Part shown: one piece after another, positions 42,189 to 51,724 of the stretch
Layout: every line of letters starts with the position of its first letter
Position numbering within the stretch: the first letter of the stretch is position 1
NCBI GenBank assembly: GCA_046318595.1
Contig: JBKCTV010000091.1
Coordinates: 124,001 to 188,000 of the forward strand
Direction of reading: 5' to 3'
DNA length: 64,000 bases
DNA from: DAITMV01 sp046318595
Lineage (GTDB): Bacteria; Pseudomonadota; Gammaproteobacteria; Burkholderiales; Burkholderiaceae_B
Notes under the pieces: generated by a model
Database searches by the model: none
What the model was told of the DNA's origin: nothing
Seen by the model: only the letters and a program-made list of their open reading frames with translations
Translations under genes and position numbers: made by a program

Positions 42189-42778
42189 GTTGAGTCCATG
42201 GTTTTGCAGTGCTCGACGACCGCTTGCCAATCGCTTTCGGTTAGCTGCAAGGTGTTGCGCGACGTCGGAATTGTTGTTGGTGGCAACATATTCAACGACG
42301 CATATACGGTGCTAAAGCGAGCATGGGTGAGAGGATATTTGGTTTTCAGCAAGCCCATGAGCTGGCTCATGGCCTGATGCCGCAAGTCTGCCGGTGTCCA
42401 CTGCAAGGCGTCGAAATCAGTTAAACCGGTTTTGTTCGGCATTGGCTCGGCGGCTGTGGAGGCATCGTCGACTGTTCGCGTCTGTAAATATTTCAAGCAC
42501 CAGCGCCATACGTCGATGGGTTTTCCTGCTGCCAGGTGGCGCCATTCCTCTGCGCTTAGTTGCCTGAGGTGCTGCCCTAAACTTAGCAAACCGGCAATCT
42601 CAAAAATGCTTTCTAGGGCCTCAGGCGCATAGCTGAGCCAAACCCAGCTTTTCAAGTTGCAATCGCTGTCCCATAATGAATGGTCGGGCTGGTCGCTCGC
42701 ACTCCAGATTTGTAGCCATCTGTCGAGCTCCGATATGCTCATCGCTGCGGCGACCTGAGTCGTGTTGTCGCGTTTCAT
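42182..42778 (-). CDS. sctK: T3SS accessory sorting-platform protein SctK
   Basis: 198 aa, assigned mostly by position between sctJ (4-bp overlap) and sctL (7-bp overlap), where YscK/MxiK/HrpD-type proteins are found. It is Leu/Trp-rich and mostly helical, with LSAEEWRHLA near 75 and no membrane segment. SctK sits between the inner ring and the C-ring in the sorting platform. Sequence conservation in the family is low, which limits certainty. Confidence 0.65.
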   Translation of the reverse strand: MKRDNTTQVAAAMSISELDRWLQIWSASDQPDHSLWDSDCNLKSWVWLSYAPEALESIFEIAGLLSLGQHLRQLSAEEWRHLAAGKPIDVWRWCLKYLQTRTVDDASTAAEPMPNKTGLTDFDALQWTPADLRHQAMSQLMGLLKTKYPLTHARFSTVYASLNMLPPTTIPTSRNTLQLTESDWQAVVEHCKTMDSTC

Positions 42779-43593
42779 GTGTTCTCGTGTTTTGCATTAT
42801 CGACGGCATCGCCAGTCCTCGAAACGGAACGGGACTTTCCCAGCAGTTGAGGATACCGATACCATACCACCAGGCCCGCCATTGAAAGCAGCCAGGCAAC
42901 CAATGCAACGATCATGATCGTTTTAAACAAACCCGCCGAACTTGCCTCGACAGCGATCGGCCCCACCCAGGTTAGCTGAACTTTACTTTCGGCTTTAGCC
43001 AAAGCCGGCACGGCGACGATGGTGATTTTTTCTCTTTCGTCGCCGTTTAGTCCTGGAATGCTGTTAAATACCAGGCTACGGATTTTTGGTAAGTAGATTT
43101 GAAACGGGATGCCATCATGGTATTTTACAAAGACGGCGGCCGAGGAGGGAAGCGTCGGTTCGCCAGGACCTAGCCGTTCCGGTAAAACGATATGTACCCG
43201 AGCAGCAATCACACCGTCCATGGTCGTTAATGTTTTTTCGATTTCTTGCGAAAGGGCATACAGATAGCGGGCTCGCTCTTCGAGCGGTGAGGAAATGAGG
43301 TTTTCTTTTTTGAAAACCTCGCCCATTCCATCTTGTTTTCGTTTGGGTAAGCCCTGCGCTTGCAGGGTTTTCAATGCTTTACCGGATTGATCGACCGGAA
43401 CTCGAATCGCTACACCGTCCTTGCGAATCATTTTTTCCGCAGTAATGCCTTCTTGCAAAAGAGCCGAGAGTACTTCGTTACCGTCTGCCTCTGTCAAACC
43501 AGCATGTAAATCGATGTGATTGCTACAAGCCTGTAGCGCTGCCGTCAAAAGAACGGATAGCACAAGTTTTAACCACCGATTAGACTTAAGCAT
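42775..43593 (-). CDS. sctJ: T3SS inner-ring lipoprotein SctJ
   Basis: Periplasmic ring component of the basal body (YscJ/PrgK/FliF family), 272 aa. A lipoprotein signal with lipobox LQAC (C23) is followed by the conserved NEVLSALLQEGI segment, then ALSQEIEKTLTTMDGVIAARVHIVLP near 115-140. A C-terminal transmembrane helix (about 225-245) and a short basic cytoplasmic tail complete the protein. Coupled to sctK. Confidence 0.93.
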   Translation of the reverse strand: MLKSNRWLKLVLSVLLTAALQACSNHIDLHAGLTEADGNEVLSALLQEGITAEKMIRKDGVAIRVPVDQSGKALKTLQAQGLPKRKQDGMGEVFKKENLISSPLEERARYLYALSQEIEKTLTTMDGVIAARVHIVLPERLGPGEPTLPSSAAVFVKYHDGIPFQIYLPKIRSLVFNSIPGLNGDEREKITIVAVPALAKAESKVQLTWVGPIAVEASSAGLFKTIMIVALVAWLLSMAGLVVWYRYPQLLGKSRSVSRTGDAVDNAKHENT

Positions 43594-43620
43594 TGTGCCC
43601 TATGCCTTAATATTATGTAC

Positions 43621-44040
43621 TTATTGTTGACGAGTAAGCTGCTCGATATCCTGAACGGCTTTTGTTATGACTTTGCCAGTAAGGTCCATTTCCACACTCA
43701 TTTTCATACTTTCAACCTGAAACGTCATCATTTGGCTAATCGAGTTCGATTGGTTTGCCAGCTTAGCCAAAGCGTCCAGGCGGGCCATGCGCATAGAGTA
43801 CATATCCGAAGCGTTTTGCAGACCTGCCTTGGCTGCATCCATTGCAGTGCTTTCCAGGGGTTTGGATAGTGCAGGGTCGGCAATCGGCGTCGCTGAGCTT
43901 TTCATGTTGTCTACGCCTGTCAGTATACGATTGAAGTCTTCTACATCGTTATCGCTAGGAGTGGTGACGGTAGCCCCCCCCGTTTTTTGTGCAAACGATA
44001 TTTCGCTGATGCCCGAACCGATGGAAGCTACGCTTTGCAT
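43621..44040 (-). CDS. sctI: T3SS inner rod protein SctI
   Basis: 139 aa from the ATG at 44040, preceded by an AAGGG site; the longer frame overlaps the end of sctU and adds basic junk. The C-terminal helix FQVESMKMSVEMDLTG, continuing to KVITKAVQDIEQLTRQ, is the hallmark of YscI/PrgJ rod proteins. The N-terminal half is variable. Substrate of the system that forms the rod inside the basal body. Located between sctU and sctJ. Confidence 0.85.
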   Translation of the reverse strand: MQSVASIGSGISEISFAQKTGGATVTTPSDNDVEDFNRILTGVDNMKSSATPIADPALSKPLESTAMDAAKAGLQNASDMYSMRMARLDALAKLANQSNSISQMMTFQVESMKMSVEMDLTGKVITKAVQDIEQLTRQQ

Positions 44041-44122
44041 GAGAACCCTTTTTTTCGCCCTTTTATCTCTGTGGGCTTTGCAAAAGGAATAGTTCAGTGT
44101 AGTTTGGGTTAAACTCAAGATT

Positions 44123-45247
44123 TTAAGAAGCAGCCGGCGGCTCCGATCCTGCTGGTGTGATGGCTTGTTCTGCTTGTTCTTTCTCTGCAGCCTCTGCAGC
44201 CTCTGCGGCCTGCTTGGCAATCCGCATGACTTCTTTGAAAATCTCTGCGGCCATTTTGATGTGTTGAGAGGGGATGTATTGGTTAACTTGGGCGTCGTGG
44301 TATAAACCCTGAGCCAGTTTTATGTTTCTGATTACCGGAATACCCATTTCGTAAGCCTGTTTGCGCACGAGGTAAGCAAACTCGTCGGTTTCGATGGCAA
44401 GGATATACGGGAGGTCGTGCACACCAGGCTCATAGTCTAAAGCAACCGCAATGTGCGTTGGATTGGCAACGACGACTTTGGCTTTGGAGGTCTGGCTCAA
44501 GGAGCTGTTCATCAGGCTGCGGTGCGTTTGCTTCCGATGGCTTTTAAAATGCGGGTCTCCCTCCATTTGTTTATATTCATCGAAAATTTCTTTCTTGCTC
44601 ATGCGCAAGCTTTTTCGATGAAAAAAGAAGGTAATCGACCAGTCGATTGCCGATAGCACGATAAACAGTATTAACGCTGAAAAAACCAGAACTTTCAGAA
44701 GAGAAAGCAGCGTATACAAAATACCTTTTAGTCCGGTCTGGTAAGAAAAAATAATATTTGACAGGCGGTTGTTAAATATATAATAAAAGATGATTGCGAA
44801 GCAGGCTACTTTAATCAAAGAAATCAGAATCTGAGAAATCGACTTCATCGAAAACATATTTTTTATGTTGCCGACGACATTAAATTTCTTGAAAGAAGGT
44901 TTTACTGCTTCCGGCGCGAATAAAAATCCGATTTGTGAAAAAACACCTATCCAGCCACCGAGGATCGTAGTGACAAATCCTAAGCTAACGATTTTTATCG
45001 TTAAGTCGCGGCCTTCTATGAAACCTCGTAATAGCGTTATTTCGTTGATTTTTCCACTGCTGGGCATCAAAGACTGGCTGTAGTCGACTATCCACTCCGC
45101 TACATGCTCGATCAAAACAAAAAAAGCAGAAAAAAACATTAATAGTTGAATAACCAGCATGACGTCTTTGCTGACCGCAACCTGTCCTTTTTTGCGCGCG
45201 TCTTTTAATTTATGGTCTGTGGGCTCTTCGGTTTTTTCTCCGCTCAT
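44123..45247 (-). CDS. sctU: T3SS export apparatus switch protein SctU
   Basis: 374 aa, FlhB/YscU family. Four hydrophobic segments between about 28 and 205 precede a cytoplasmic domain containing the autocleavage motif NPTH (262-265). Cleavage after Asn changes export specificity from needle parts to translocators in related proteins. The C-terminal tail is Ala/Glu-rich (AEAAEAAEKEQAEQ). Last of the contiguous R-S-T-U export-gate genes. Confidence 0.95.
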   Translation of the reverse strand: MSGEKTEEPTDHKLKDARKKGQVAVSKDVMLVIQLLMFFSAFFVLIEHVAEWIVDYSQSLMPSSGKINEITLLRGFIEGRDLTIKIVSLGFVTTILGGWIGVFSQIGFLFAPEAVKPSFKKFNVVGNIKNMFSMKSISQILISLIKVACFAIIFYYIFNNRLSNIIFSYQTGLKGILYTLLSLLKVLVFSALILFIVLSAIDWSITFFFHRKSLRMSKKEIFDEYKQMEGDPHFKSHRKQTHRSLMNSSLSQTSKAKVVVANPTHIAVALDYEPGVHDLPYILAIETDEFAYLVRKQAYEMGIPVIRNIKLAQGLYHDAQVNQYIPSQHIKMAAEIFKEVMRIAKQAAEAAEAAEKEQAEQAITPAGSEPPAAS

Positions 45248-45257
45248 GAGAGGTTTC

Positions 45258-46055
45258 TCACTTCGCTAGAAAAAGCTTGTTTACTAATTCAATGTTATGG
45301 TTGACGACTTTCAAAATATCGTCGCCGGCAAACTCAAGCATCGCTATTAAAATAAACAAAGCAGCCGTGGTTTTTAATGTGGCCTCTATGGAATAAATCT
45401 GCAGGCTTGGCGCATATACGCTAATAATGCTGAGAGCAACTTCAATAAGAAAAACACCAATTAAAATAGGGCCGGTCAGTATGACAGCGTACAGCATGTG
45501 TCGACCAAATAAATCGACCAGCGCGTTGACCCAAACTCGAAACGACTCCGGCGTGGAAAACCCTGGCGGAATAACCAGAAAGCTGTTGTATAGAGAGTTA
45601 ACCGTTAGCATTAAAGATGGACCTGATATTATCAATAATGTAAATAAAAAAGACATGAGTTTTTCGGTAACCAGCTCATCGTTGCCTGTGGTCGGGTCGA
45701 TCAGGGTGGCGAAGGTAGCCCCTCGATAGACGTCGATAAATGCTCCAAACGCACGAAACGTAAAAAACGGCAAAGCAGTGGTAAGCCCTAGTAAAAGACC
45801 GAAAGCGCTTTCACGCAAGGCAAATAAGACTATGTCGAATGGCGTTCTCGATACGCTTTGCACAGAGTTGATATAAAAGGAAGCCGGAATCAGAGCAATC
45901 GCGACGGCTGCGCCATTTCGGAGAAAGGGTCCTGTCAGCATTTGAGAAAATAACGGCCAAACGCTAAAGCACATGATCGTTCGAGGTAGAAACCAAAGTA
46001 CGGCTTTGATAAGGTGAGTAATTGGATCTGTTAAGTCTTTAATAAACTCATACAT
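45258..46055 (-). CDS. sctT: T3SS export apparatus protein SctT
   Basis: 265 aa polytopic membrane protein, FliR/SpaR/YscT family, part of the export gate. Multiple hydrophobic helices; GNDELVTEKLMSFLFTLLIISGP in the middle and a conserved C-terminal region with ILKVVNHNIELVNKLF. Starts 2 bp after the sctS stop. Confidence 0.93.
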   Translation of the reverse strand: MYEFIKDLTDPITHLIKAVLWFLPRTIMCFSVWPLFSQMLTGPFLRNGAAVAIALIPASFYINSVQSVSRTPFDIVLFALRESAFGLLLGLTTALPFFTFRAFGAFIDVYRGATFATLIDPTTGNDELVTEKLMSFLFTLLIISGPSLMLTVNSLYNSFLVIPPGFSTPESFRVWVNALVDLFGRHMLYAVILTGPILIGVFLIEVALSIISVYAPSLQIYSIEATLKTTAALFILIAMLEFAGDDILKVVNHNIELVNKLFLAK

Positions 46056-46057
46056 GA

Positions 46058-46321
46058 CTACATGCGCCCAAAACTGCTTAGCTGCGAAAAAAGGTTGTCG
46101 CTATATTGAATCAACTGACTCGACATCCAGGGCCCTGCCAGTGCCAGAACAACTACCGAAGCAATCAATTTAAGTGCAAAAGGTAAGGATTGGTCTTGCA
46201 GTTGCATAACTGCTTGTATGAAGCCGACTATCAATCCTATCGCAACGGATACTATCACAATAGGCAGAGACATCATTAAAGATAATATCAAAGCCTTTTT
46301 GATTAAGAAGATAGAGTTCAT
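46058..46321 (-). CDS. sctS: T3SS export apparatus protein SctS
   Basis: 87 aa with two transmembrane helices, FliQ/SpaQ/YscS family. The SLPIVIVSVAIGLIVGFIQA segment followed by the conserved MQLQDQSLPFALKL loop identifies it. Seven bases separate it from sctR. Confidence 0.94.
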   Translation of the reverse strand: MNSIFLIKKALILSLMMSLPIVIVSVAIGLIVGFIQAVMQLQDQSLPFALKLIASVVVLALAGPWMSSQLIQYSDNLFSQLSSFGRM

Positions 46322-46328
46322 GTATTTT

Positions 46329-46982
46329 TCATAAATAAGATAAAACTAGACCTTGAAGTGTCTTTGACCAGCCCTCGATGGCAACGAATAAAACAATTTT
46401 TAATGGGAGCGTTAATGTCTGTGGCGATACCATCATCATACCCAAAGCCATTAAAATACAAGACACAACCAGATCTATGATTACAAAGGGTAAAAAAACC
46501 AGTAATCCGAGCTGAAACGCTGCTGTTAGCTCGGAAACCACGAAAGCCGGTAGCATTACTGCCAAGTCCGACCGGTCTACGGGAGGCCCGCCATACTTTA
46601 CTTGAAACTTTTTTGCAGTGTCGAAAAAGTTATCTTGATAGTCTTGTTTAATATATCTTCCCATAAATTCTTTTATGGGCACAGCGATATTAGGCGCACG
46701 TTCGATTAACGCTGTTGAGTTTGCGGGCAATTTTCCATTGCTCATTAATGATTCCGAAATCTTATTTAAGGTCGGATTCATGACGAATAAGGTCAGAACA
46801 AAAGAAATGCCGTACATCACCAAATTGGGCGGCACTTGTTGAACGCCGATCGCTGAACGTAAAATCAATAAAACGGAAGAGATTTTTAAAAATGAAGTAC
46901 CTGTAACGACCAGTAAAGGGATCAACGCTAGTGATGCTAGCGTTAAAGCCAGTAAAATTGGGTCAAAAAAACTATTATTCAT
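46329..46982 (-). CDS. sctR: T3SS export apparatus protein SctR
   Basis: 217 aa, FliP/SpaP/YscR family; core of the export gate. TSFLKISSVLLILRSAIGVQQVPPN near 30-54 and LPAFVVSELTAAFQLGLLVFLPFVIIDLVVS near 145-175 are strongly conserved family blocks. The start overlaps the sctQ 3' end by 8 bp. Confidence 0.95.
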   Translation of the reverse strand: MNNSFFDPILLALTLASLALIPLLVVTGTSFLKISSVLLILRSAIGVQQVPPNLVMYGISFVLTLFVMNPTLNKISESLMSNGKLPANSTALIERAPNIAVPIKEFMGRYIKQDYQDNFFDTAKKFQVKYGGPPVDRSDLAVMLPAFVVSELTAAFQLGLLVFLPFVIIDLVVSCILMALGMMMVSPQTLTLPLKIVLFVAIEGWSKTLQGLVLSYL

Positions 46983-48048
46983 GATTGACTAAATCAATAA
47001 TTTGCACTGCCACTGAGTCTCGCCAGAAAACCAATTCACCGTGCCCGATCACCTTGTTCTGTAGTTTAATTTTTACGTGCGGAAGGGTGCTACTGTTAAG
47101 CGTGAGGATTTCATTAGGGCTGAGACTCGAAAGATCGGCAACGTTTAGCTCGACACTGCCGATCTCGAATACCAGTTTTTCTTTGATCGTTGATTCTAAA
47201 GATTCAGAGTCGATCTCGTTGTTCACGCTAACCTCATTAGGTAATTGAATCAAAGGAAAAGATTTTTCATCAAAAGAAATTATACACGAAATAGATAAAT
47301 TGTTTTTATTTTCATTAGCATAGGCCATATAGTTGTTCTGATTCGTTTCAAGTTTTCCTTGCAACTCTACCAACGAACCGATCTCAAGTTTTTCGAGATC
47401 TTCGTTTCTTAATAAAACACTATTTAAGTTTAGAATAAAAGAGTATTTTATGGTTTTTTTAAAAAACCTATTTTTTTCTGTCCATTCCGCGTCTAATCTT
47501 CGTGCTGCGGCCAACATTTGATTTGCATCTGTAACAGAAGTGTAGCCTTGAATCTTGTCGCCACCATGGTTCTCAAAAACAAAAATTGCTATATTATCCA
47601 GGTGTGGACAGTCTGATAAAAACTCAACCGAAACAGGTTTTGGTAATAAAAAACTATCAAATAAAGTTTTTGTATGAGTAAGCAATAATTTATTAAAAAT
47701 TTCCGCTTCAAATTCATCCAGGCTAAGCCTTCGAAAAAACCTTGTTGGGCGAACTCCACTTACTGCGAAGTAAAGATCATCAGAAGCCGGAACATAAATA
47801 ACTGTTTTATTTGAACTGGAACATTTTATCCAAAAATCTGTCTTGGTGAGTAATTTGTTACCTAGCGCAATATTTGTTGAAATGCCAGGTTCCGAAAATC
47901 CAAAAGCAGCCTTGATACCACTTCCGAGCTTCAGGATATATGACTTAGAAAATATATCTCGATTTCCTAATGACGCATGTTTCAATAGTTTTAAGTTAAA
48001 ACTTTGCGCATCCTCATGAGGAAATTCGGACGAATTTATGCTATTCAT
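46975..48048 (-). CDS. sctQ: T3SS C-ring protein SctQ
   Basis: 357 aa cytoplasmic sorting-platform protein, YscQ/SpaO/FliN-FliM family. Most of the chain is poorly conserved. The C-terminal SpoA domain (about 285-355) is recognisable from VELNVADLSSLSPNEILTL and the closing strand GHGELVFWRDSVAVQI. Many related genes have an internal start giving a separate SpoA protein; no strong internal ribosome site was confirmed here. Overlaps sctP by 4 bp and sctR by 8 bp. Confidence 0.85.
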   Translation of the reverse strand: MNSINSSEFPHEDAQSFNLKLLKHASLGNRDIFSKSYILKLGSGIKAAFGFSEPGISTNIALGNKLLTKTDFWIKCSSSNKTVIYVPASDDLYFAVSGVRPTRFFRRLSLDEFEAEIFNKLLLTHTKTLFDSFLLPKPVSVEFLSDCPHLDNIAIFVFENHGGDKIQGYTSVTDANQMLAAARRLDAEWTEKNRFFKKTIKYSFILNLNSVLLRNEDLEKLEIGSLVELQGKLETNQNNYMAYANENKNNLSISCIISFDEKSFPLIQLPNEVSVNNEIDSESLESTIKEKLVFEIGSVELNVADLSSLSPNEILTLNSSTLPHVKIKLQNKVIGHGELVFWRDSVAVQIIDLVNHE

Positions 48049-48737
48049 GATTCTATCGTCAAATCCAAGTTAACCTTCAATTCGCGAGAAAGCGAACGCT
48101 GAATAACATTTATTTGTGATTCCAGCCACTCGGTTTTTTCTATTGTGTCTGCTTGCAGGTTTAATACCCATTTTTCTGCTGAGCGATGCGCCGTAAGTTT
48201 CAGTTTCCCCAAAATCTTTGACTCAAGCTCGATTTCGATAACTTCTTTTTCTTCAATACCTAGGCCATCGTCCCGCACCCGTTTAAGTTTTGAAAAAAAA
48301 TTGACGGTTGCTTGAGTCGGGGTCTTGTCCGCAACCGTGCCGCAACTTTGTTCATTTTGCTCTTGTGGAGGGGGTGGTGCTTGCTGATTAAATGACTGGT
48401 TGTTGAACTCTGGGCTTGAATTCTCTGAATAAGCTTGGCTATTATCGAGAAAAACATCTGACGGTGGCCGTGCTTCGAGATTTTCCTGATCCAGCACGAG
48501 GCTTTCGAACAAATCTATATCGTTGTCTGAAGCTTTTCTCACCTCTTTTTTAATTTTATTTGTTGTGTCTTTATGTAAAATATTATTTGTTGTCGGCTTG
48601 CTTGAGATCGTTGGATTAGTTTGGTGTTTTGAAGACTGCTTTTTAGAATAAGTTACACCGGTATTTAATTCTTCAAGCTTGTCGCGAAAAATTCTTTTTA
48701 GTTGGCTTTCTTTTATTTCTATTGACGGTTTTCGCAT
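48045..48737 (-). CDS. sctP: T3SS needle-length/substrate-switch protein SctP
   Basis: 230 aa. Assigned by position between sctO and sctQ and by architecture: a long low-complexity Asn/Ser/Gln/Pro-rich N-terminal part (about 25-140) and a folded C-terminal domain (about 155-230, IEIELESKILGKLKLTAHRS) like the T3S4 domain of YscP/HpaP proteins. SctP acts as a ruler and triggers the SctU switch. It ends with a 4-bp overlap with sctQ. Confidence 0.75.
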   Translation of the reverse strand: MRKPSIEIKESQLKRIFRDKLEELNTGVTYSKKQSSKHQTNPTISSKPTTNNILHKDTTNKIKKEVRKASDNDIDLFESLVLDQENLEARPPSDVFLDNSQAYSENSSPEFNNQSFNQQAPPPPQEQNEQSCGTVADKTPTQATVNFFSKLKRVRDDGLGIEEKEVIEIELESKILGKLKLTAHRSAEKWVLNLQADTIEKTEWLESQINVIQRSLSRELKVNLDLTIES

Positions 48738-48782
48738 AAAATGCTTTCTTAAATTCTGATCGAATTGTCAAATTACTGGTTT

Positions 48783-49217
48783 CTAATCGTTAGAAATTTT
48801 TGGCGTCAAGGTTTTTAGAACCCAAATAATTTTTTCATGATTTTTAGCGGCTTGCTTTTTTAATGAAAAGCTTTCTTCGTATTTCAGTTTATTGTTTTCG
48901 ACCTCGGTTTCTGCATTTTCAACGTTTTGTTTCGCAGAAATAACCATATGCTGTGAACGCTCCCGCCCACCTATAAATCCGTTGAACTCATCAATTTTGA
49001 TACTACGATGACTATAACTGTTCTTAAGCTTTGAGTACAAGCTTCTTGACTCTTCTATTGTTTTTTTCAAACTTTCTTCTGCTTCTTGCTGCTGCGTTTG
49101 AGCTTTCTCGAATTTTTTGAGGCTTCGGAATAATTCTCTTTCTGCACGTTCCAAGCGTAGCTTGCGAATTTTTTCGATAGATTTCAGCTCAAGCTGTTCT
49201 TGATCCGTGGTGCTCAT
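48783..49217 (-). CDS. sctO: T3SS stalk protein SctO
   Basis: 144 aa, almost entirely charged coiled coil (Glu/Lys/Gln-rich), the pattern of YscO/SpaM/FliJ stalk proteins that insert into the SctN hexamer and engage SctV. Little sequence conservation exists in this family, so position directly after sctN (overlapping ATGA) is the main support. Confidence 0.8.
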   Translation of the reverse strand: MSTTDQEQLELKSIEKIRKLRLERAERELFRSLKKFEKAQTQQQEAEESLKKTIEESRSLYSKLKNSYSHRSIKIDEFNGFIGGRERSQHMVISAKQNVENAETEVENNKLKYEESFSLKKQAAKNHEKIIWVLKTLTPKISND

Positions 49218-50566
49218 GATGCTTGATAAAACTCCTCTGCAATTGCGCTTAACTCACTCATTCCATCGTTCAGGTCAACATAAACATCCAGCTCCTGCTT
49301 CAAAATGTTGTCCAATTTAGGTTTTAGCTCAATAGCCGAATCATTTTTTGGGTCTACGCCCCGCTGGTATTCGTTGATGCGGAGCAAGAGCTCGACATCT
49401 TTGTAGCGACTATAAATCTCTCGAACGGCCCGGCCTGTTCTTATGTGTTCGCTATCGACAACCGATACCATAACCCTGGATAAGCTGTTCAATACATGAA
49501 TTGCTGGGAAATGGCTCTTGTAAACCAAATCTTTACTAAGAATAATGTGACCATCTAGTAATGATTTAGCTTCGCTTGCGATCGGATCATCAGAAATCTC
49601 ATCGGTTTCTAACAATATCGTGTAAATCGCGGTTATATCTCCTTGGTCGGTCCTGCCGGCTCTTTCGATCAAGGTGGGCAACAATGCATACACCGAAGGT
49701 GTGAAACCGTTTCGTGTTGCCGGCTCGCCTGTCATTAAACCAATTTCTCGTTGAGCGCGTGCCAATCTCGTCAAAGAGTCGATCATTAATAAAACGGATT
49801 TGCCTTCATCGCGAAACTTTTCCGCGATTGCGGTTGCGGTAAAAGCGGCCCTGACCCGCTCGATTGCCGATTTGTCCGAAGTGGAGCAAACAAAAACTGT
49901 TCGACTAACCATTTCTTCGTCGAACTCTCTTTCCAAAAATTCACGCAGTTCGCGACCGCGCTCGCCAACGAGGCCCAATACAATAACATCTGCGTCGGCA
50001 CCTCGTGCAATTTGCGCCAGCAAAGTGCTTTTTCCACAACCTGGCCCAGCAAAAACGCCTACGCGTTGACCACGACCTAAAGTCATTAATCCGTCGATGA
50101 CAGTCAAGCCGGTCGTGAAAGCCGAATCAATTGGCGGTCGATCGGATGCATTCGGAGCCTGGGCAATAACAGGTGTGGCATTCGCGGTTAAAGATAAAGC
50201 GCCTTCAAAATCCTTGGAACCCATCGGTCGACCAAAGCCATCCAGAATTTTCCCCAATAAATCGTCGTGTACTCTGATTCGATGAGAAAAATTCAAAGCG
50301 AGCACTGATGCGCCATTAGAGATTCCTGTGACTGGTTCTAGGCATGAAATCATCGCTTTATCGCCATCGAAAGCAACGACTTCGCCTAACAAATGCTCTT
50401 TTCTGGAGCTGTCTTTGAATACGAAACAAAGCTCTCCAATCGCTGCGTTAGGCAGAGAGGCATAAACCGTATTCGAAACCACTTGTCCTACTGTTCCAAG
50501 CCTTTCGATCGCATGTATTTTCTCAATCGCATGCAGTTTATGAGCAGACCAGTCTTCTAGGTTCAT
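49214..50566 (-). CDS. sctN: T3SS ATPase SctN
   Basis: 450 aa hexameric ATPase that unfolds substrates and strips chaperones, YscN/HrcN/FliI family. Walker A GPGCGKST (174-181), Walker B LLMIDSLTRLARAQREIG near 262-280, and the conserved SGLTVIDGL-type segment (TTGLTVIDGL, 151-160). The C-terminal domain is complete and ends SAIAEEFYQAS. Stop overlaps the sctO start. Confidence 0.97.
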   Translation of the reverse strand: MNLEDWSAHKLHAIEKIHAIERLGTVGQVVSNTVYASLPNAAIGELCFVFKDSSRKEHLLGEVVAFDGDKAMISCLEPVTGISNGASVLALNFSHRIRVHDDLLGKILDGFGRPMGSKDFEGALSLTANATPVIAQAPNASDRPPIDSAFTTGLTVIDGLMTLGRGQRVGVFAGPGCGKSTLLAQIARGADADVIVLGLVGERGRELREFLEREFDEEMVSRTVFVCSTSDKSAIERVRAAFTATAIAEKFRDEGKSVLLMIDSLTRLARAQREIGLMTGEPATRNGFTPSVYALLPTLIERAGRTDQGDITAIYTILLETDEISDDPIASEAKSLLDGHIILSKDLVYKSHFPAIHVLNSLSRVMVSVVDSEHIRTGRAVREIYSRYKDVELLLRINEYQRGVDPKNDSAIELKPKLDNILKQELDVYVDLNDGMSELSAIAEEFYQAS

Positions 50567-50570
50567 GTTT

Positions 50571-51722
50571 TTAAATGATGACTTCGTGAGTATCGTGACC
50601 TTGCAAGGTCACTTTATCTGTCGTGATGGATTTTACGACCAGATTTTTATAGGTACTACCAACAAACAGCTTGGTGCCATCCGTAAGGATGACCATGGGA
50701 TTGGCACCTCCCATCACTTGCTGGACCTGCATGGTGATGTCTTCCTCGTAAGATTTAATTTTTGCTAAAAATTTAACTTCTGATCCGTAATCGGCGATGA
50801 CGTCTTTCAACAAACGCTCGAAAGTCGTACGATCTTTCTTGTTTAGACGCCCCGTTATTTGTAATGACTGTGCACCGTATTGAACATCTAATTTATTGTC
50901 GAGCTTGGTGTTGGCCAAGGCTGATTCCAATGCTTCTTTAGCCGCTAAGCCGTAATTCTCACGCGTTGCTTTCTTTAAAGATGTCGATGTGTCCAGAAAA
51001 TTATTGGGTTGTTTCTCAAGAATTTTATCAAAAGCGTTTGTATAGGGGGCGCCTGACGCTGTCGATGGTTGATAAGGGGGCGGTACTGATGCGCCATCTG
51101 GATTTGATGGGTTGGCTTGTGCCTCTATTGTTAAGGTATTTGTCGAAAATAAATTTAGCATCAAGATACTAATTAATAAAGTTCCCAGAAAGAGAGACAG
51201 TTTTTTATTGCGTAATATTTTTTTTGCTATCAGACTATTGGGAAATAATTTTTCAAAAAAGCCTGGCTTTTTTAAATTATTGTCTTTTATCAAGTTAGAG
51301 AATTCTTTTGCACGAGAACGGTTTTCAATATTAAACTGTTCGGAAAGGCTGATTTCTTTAGTATTTTCTGATTTTATAGGGTCGGCTAAAATTATTCTGA
51401 AAGATATCTCGCCAAAATAAAAGCATTCTCTATTTTTTAAAATCGTCGAAGAGAAAAGGCTTTCTAGCACTTTTTCGCTTAAAGAGTCTTCAATCATAAG
51501 GCCGCGCAACACCTCGTCGTACGCTTCTTCGACAGTGGCCTGACCTTGGTCGTTTAATGATATTTCAATAAGCCGTTCTGGCAGACCTTCATCCAGTAGC
51601 ATGATCGAGTTGTCTGGGCCTGCGCCAATCGACCATTGATTGTTCCGTGGTTTAAACTGCCCCCCCTTATGCAGGCCTGACAATACTTCTATGTAACTAA
51701 AAGACTCCATCTGGGTATTCAC
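50571..51722 (-). CDS. sctD: T3SS inner-membrane ring protein SctD
   Basis: 383 aa bitopic protein of the outer part of the inner-membrane ring (YscD/PrgH group). A cytoplasmic FHA-like domain (about 8-115, YIEVLSGLHKGGQF) precedes a single transmembrane helix (about 175-195). The periplasmic part has ring-building folds, and the C-terminus contains MVILTDGTKLFVGSTYKN, the conserved last motif of the family. Its location between sctV and sctN differs from the SPI-2 arrangement. Confidence 0.85.
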   Translation of the reverse strand: MNTQMESFSYIEVLSGLHKGGQFKPRNNQWSIGAGPDNSIMLLDEGLPERLIEISLNDQGQATVEEAYDEVLRGLMIEDSLSEKVLESLFSSTILKNRECFYFGEISFRIILADPIKSENTKEISLSEQFNIENRSRAKEFSNLIKDNNLKKPGFFEKLFPNSLIAKKILRNKKLSLFLGTLLISILMLNLFSTNTLTIEAQANPSNPDGASVPPPYQPSTASGAPYTNAFDKILEKQPNNFLDTSTSLKKATRENYGLAAKEALESALANTKLDNKLDVQYGAQSLQITGRLNKKDRTTFERLLKDVIADYGSEVKFLAKIKSYEEDITMQVQQVMGGANPMVILTDGTKLFVGSTYKNLVVKSITTDKVTLQGHDTHEVII

Positions 51723-51724
51723 CT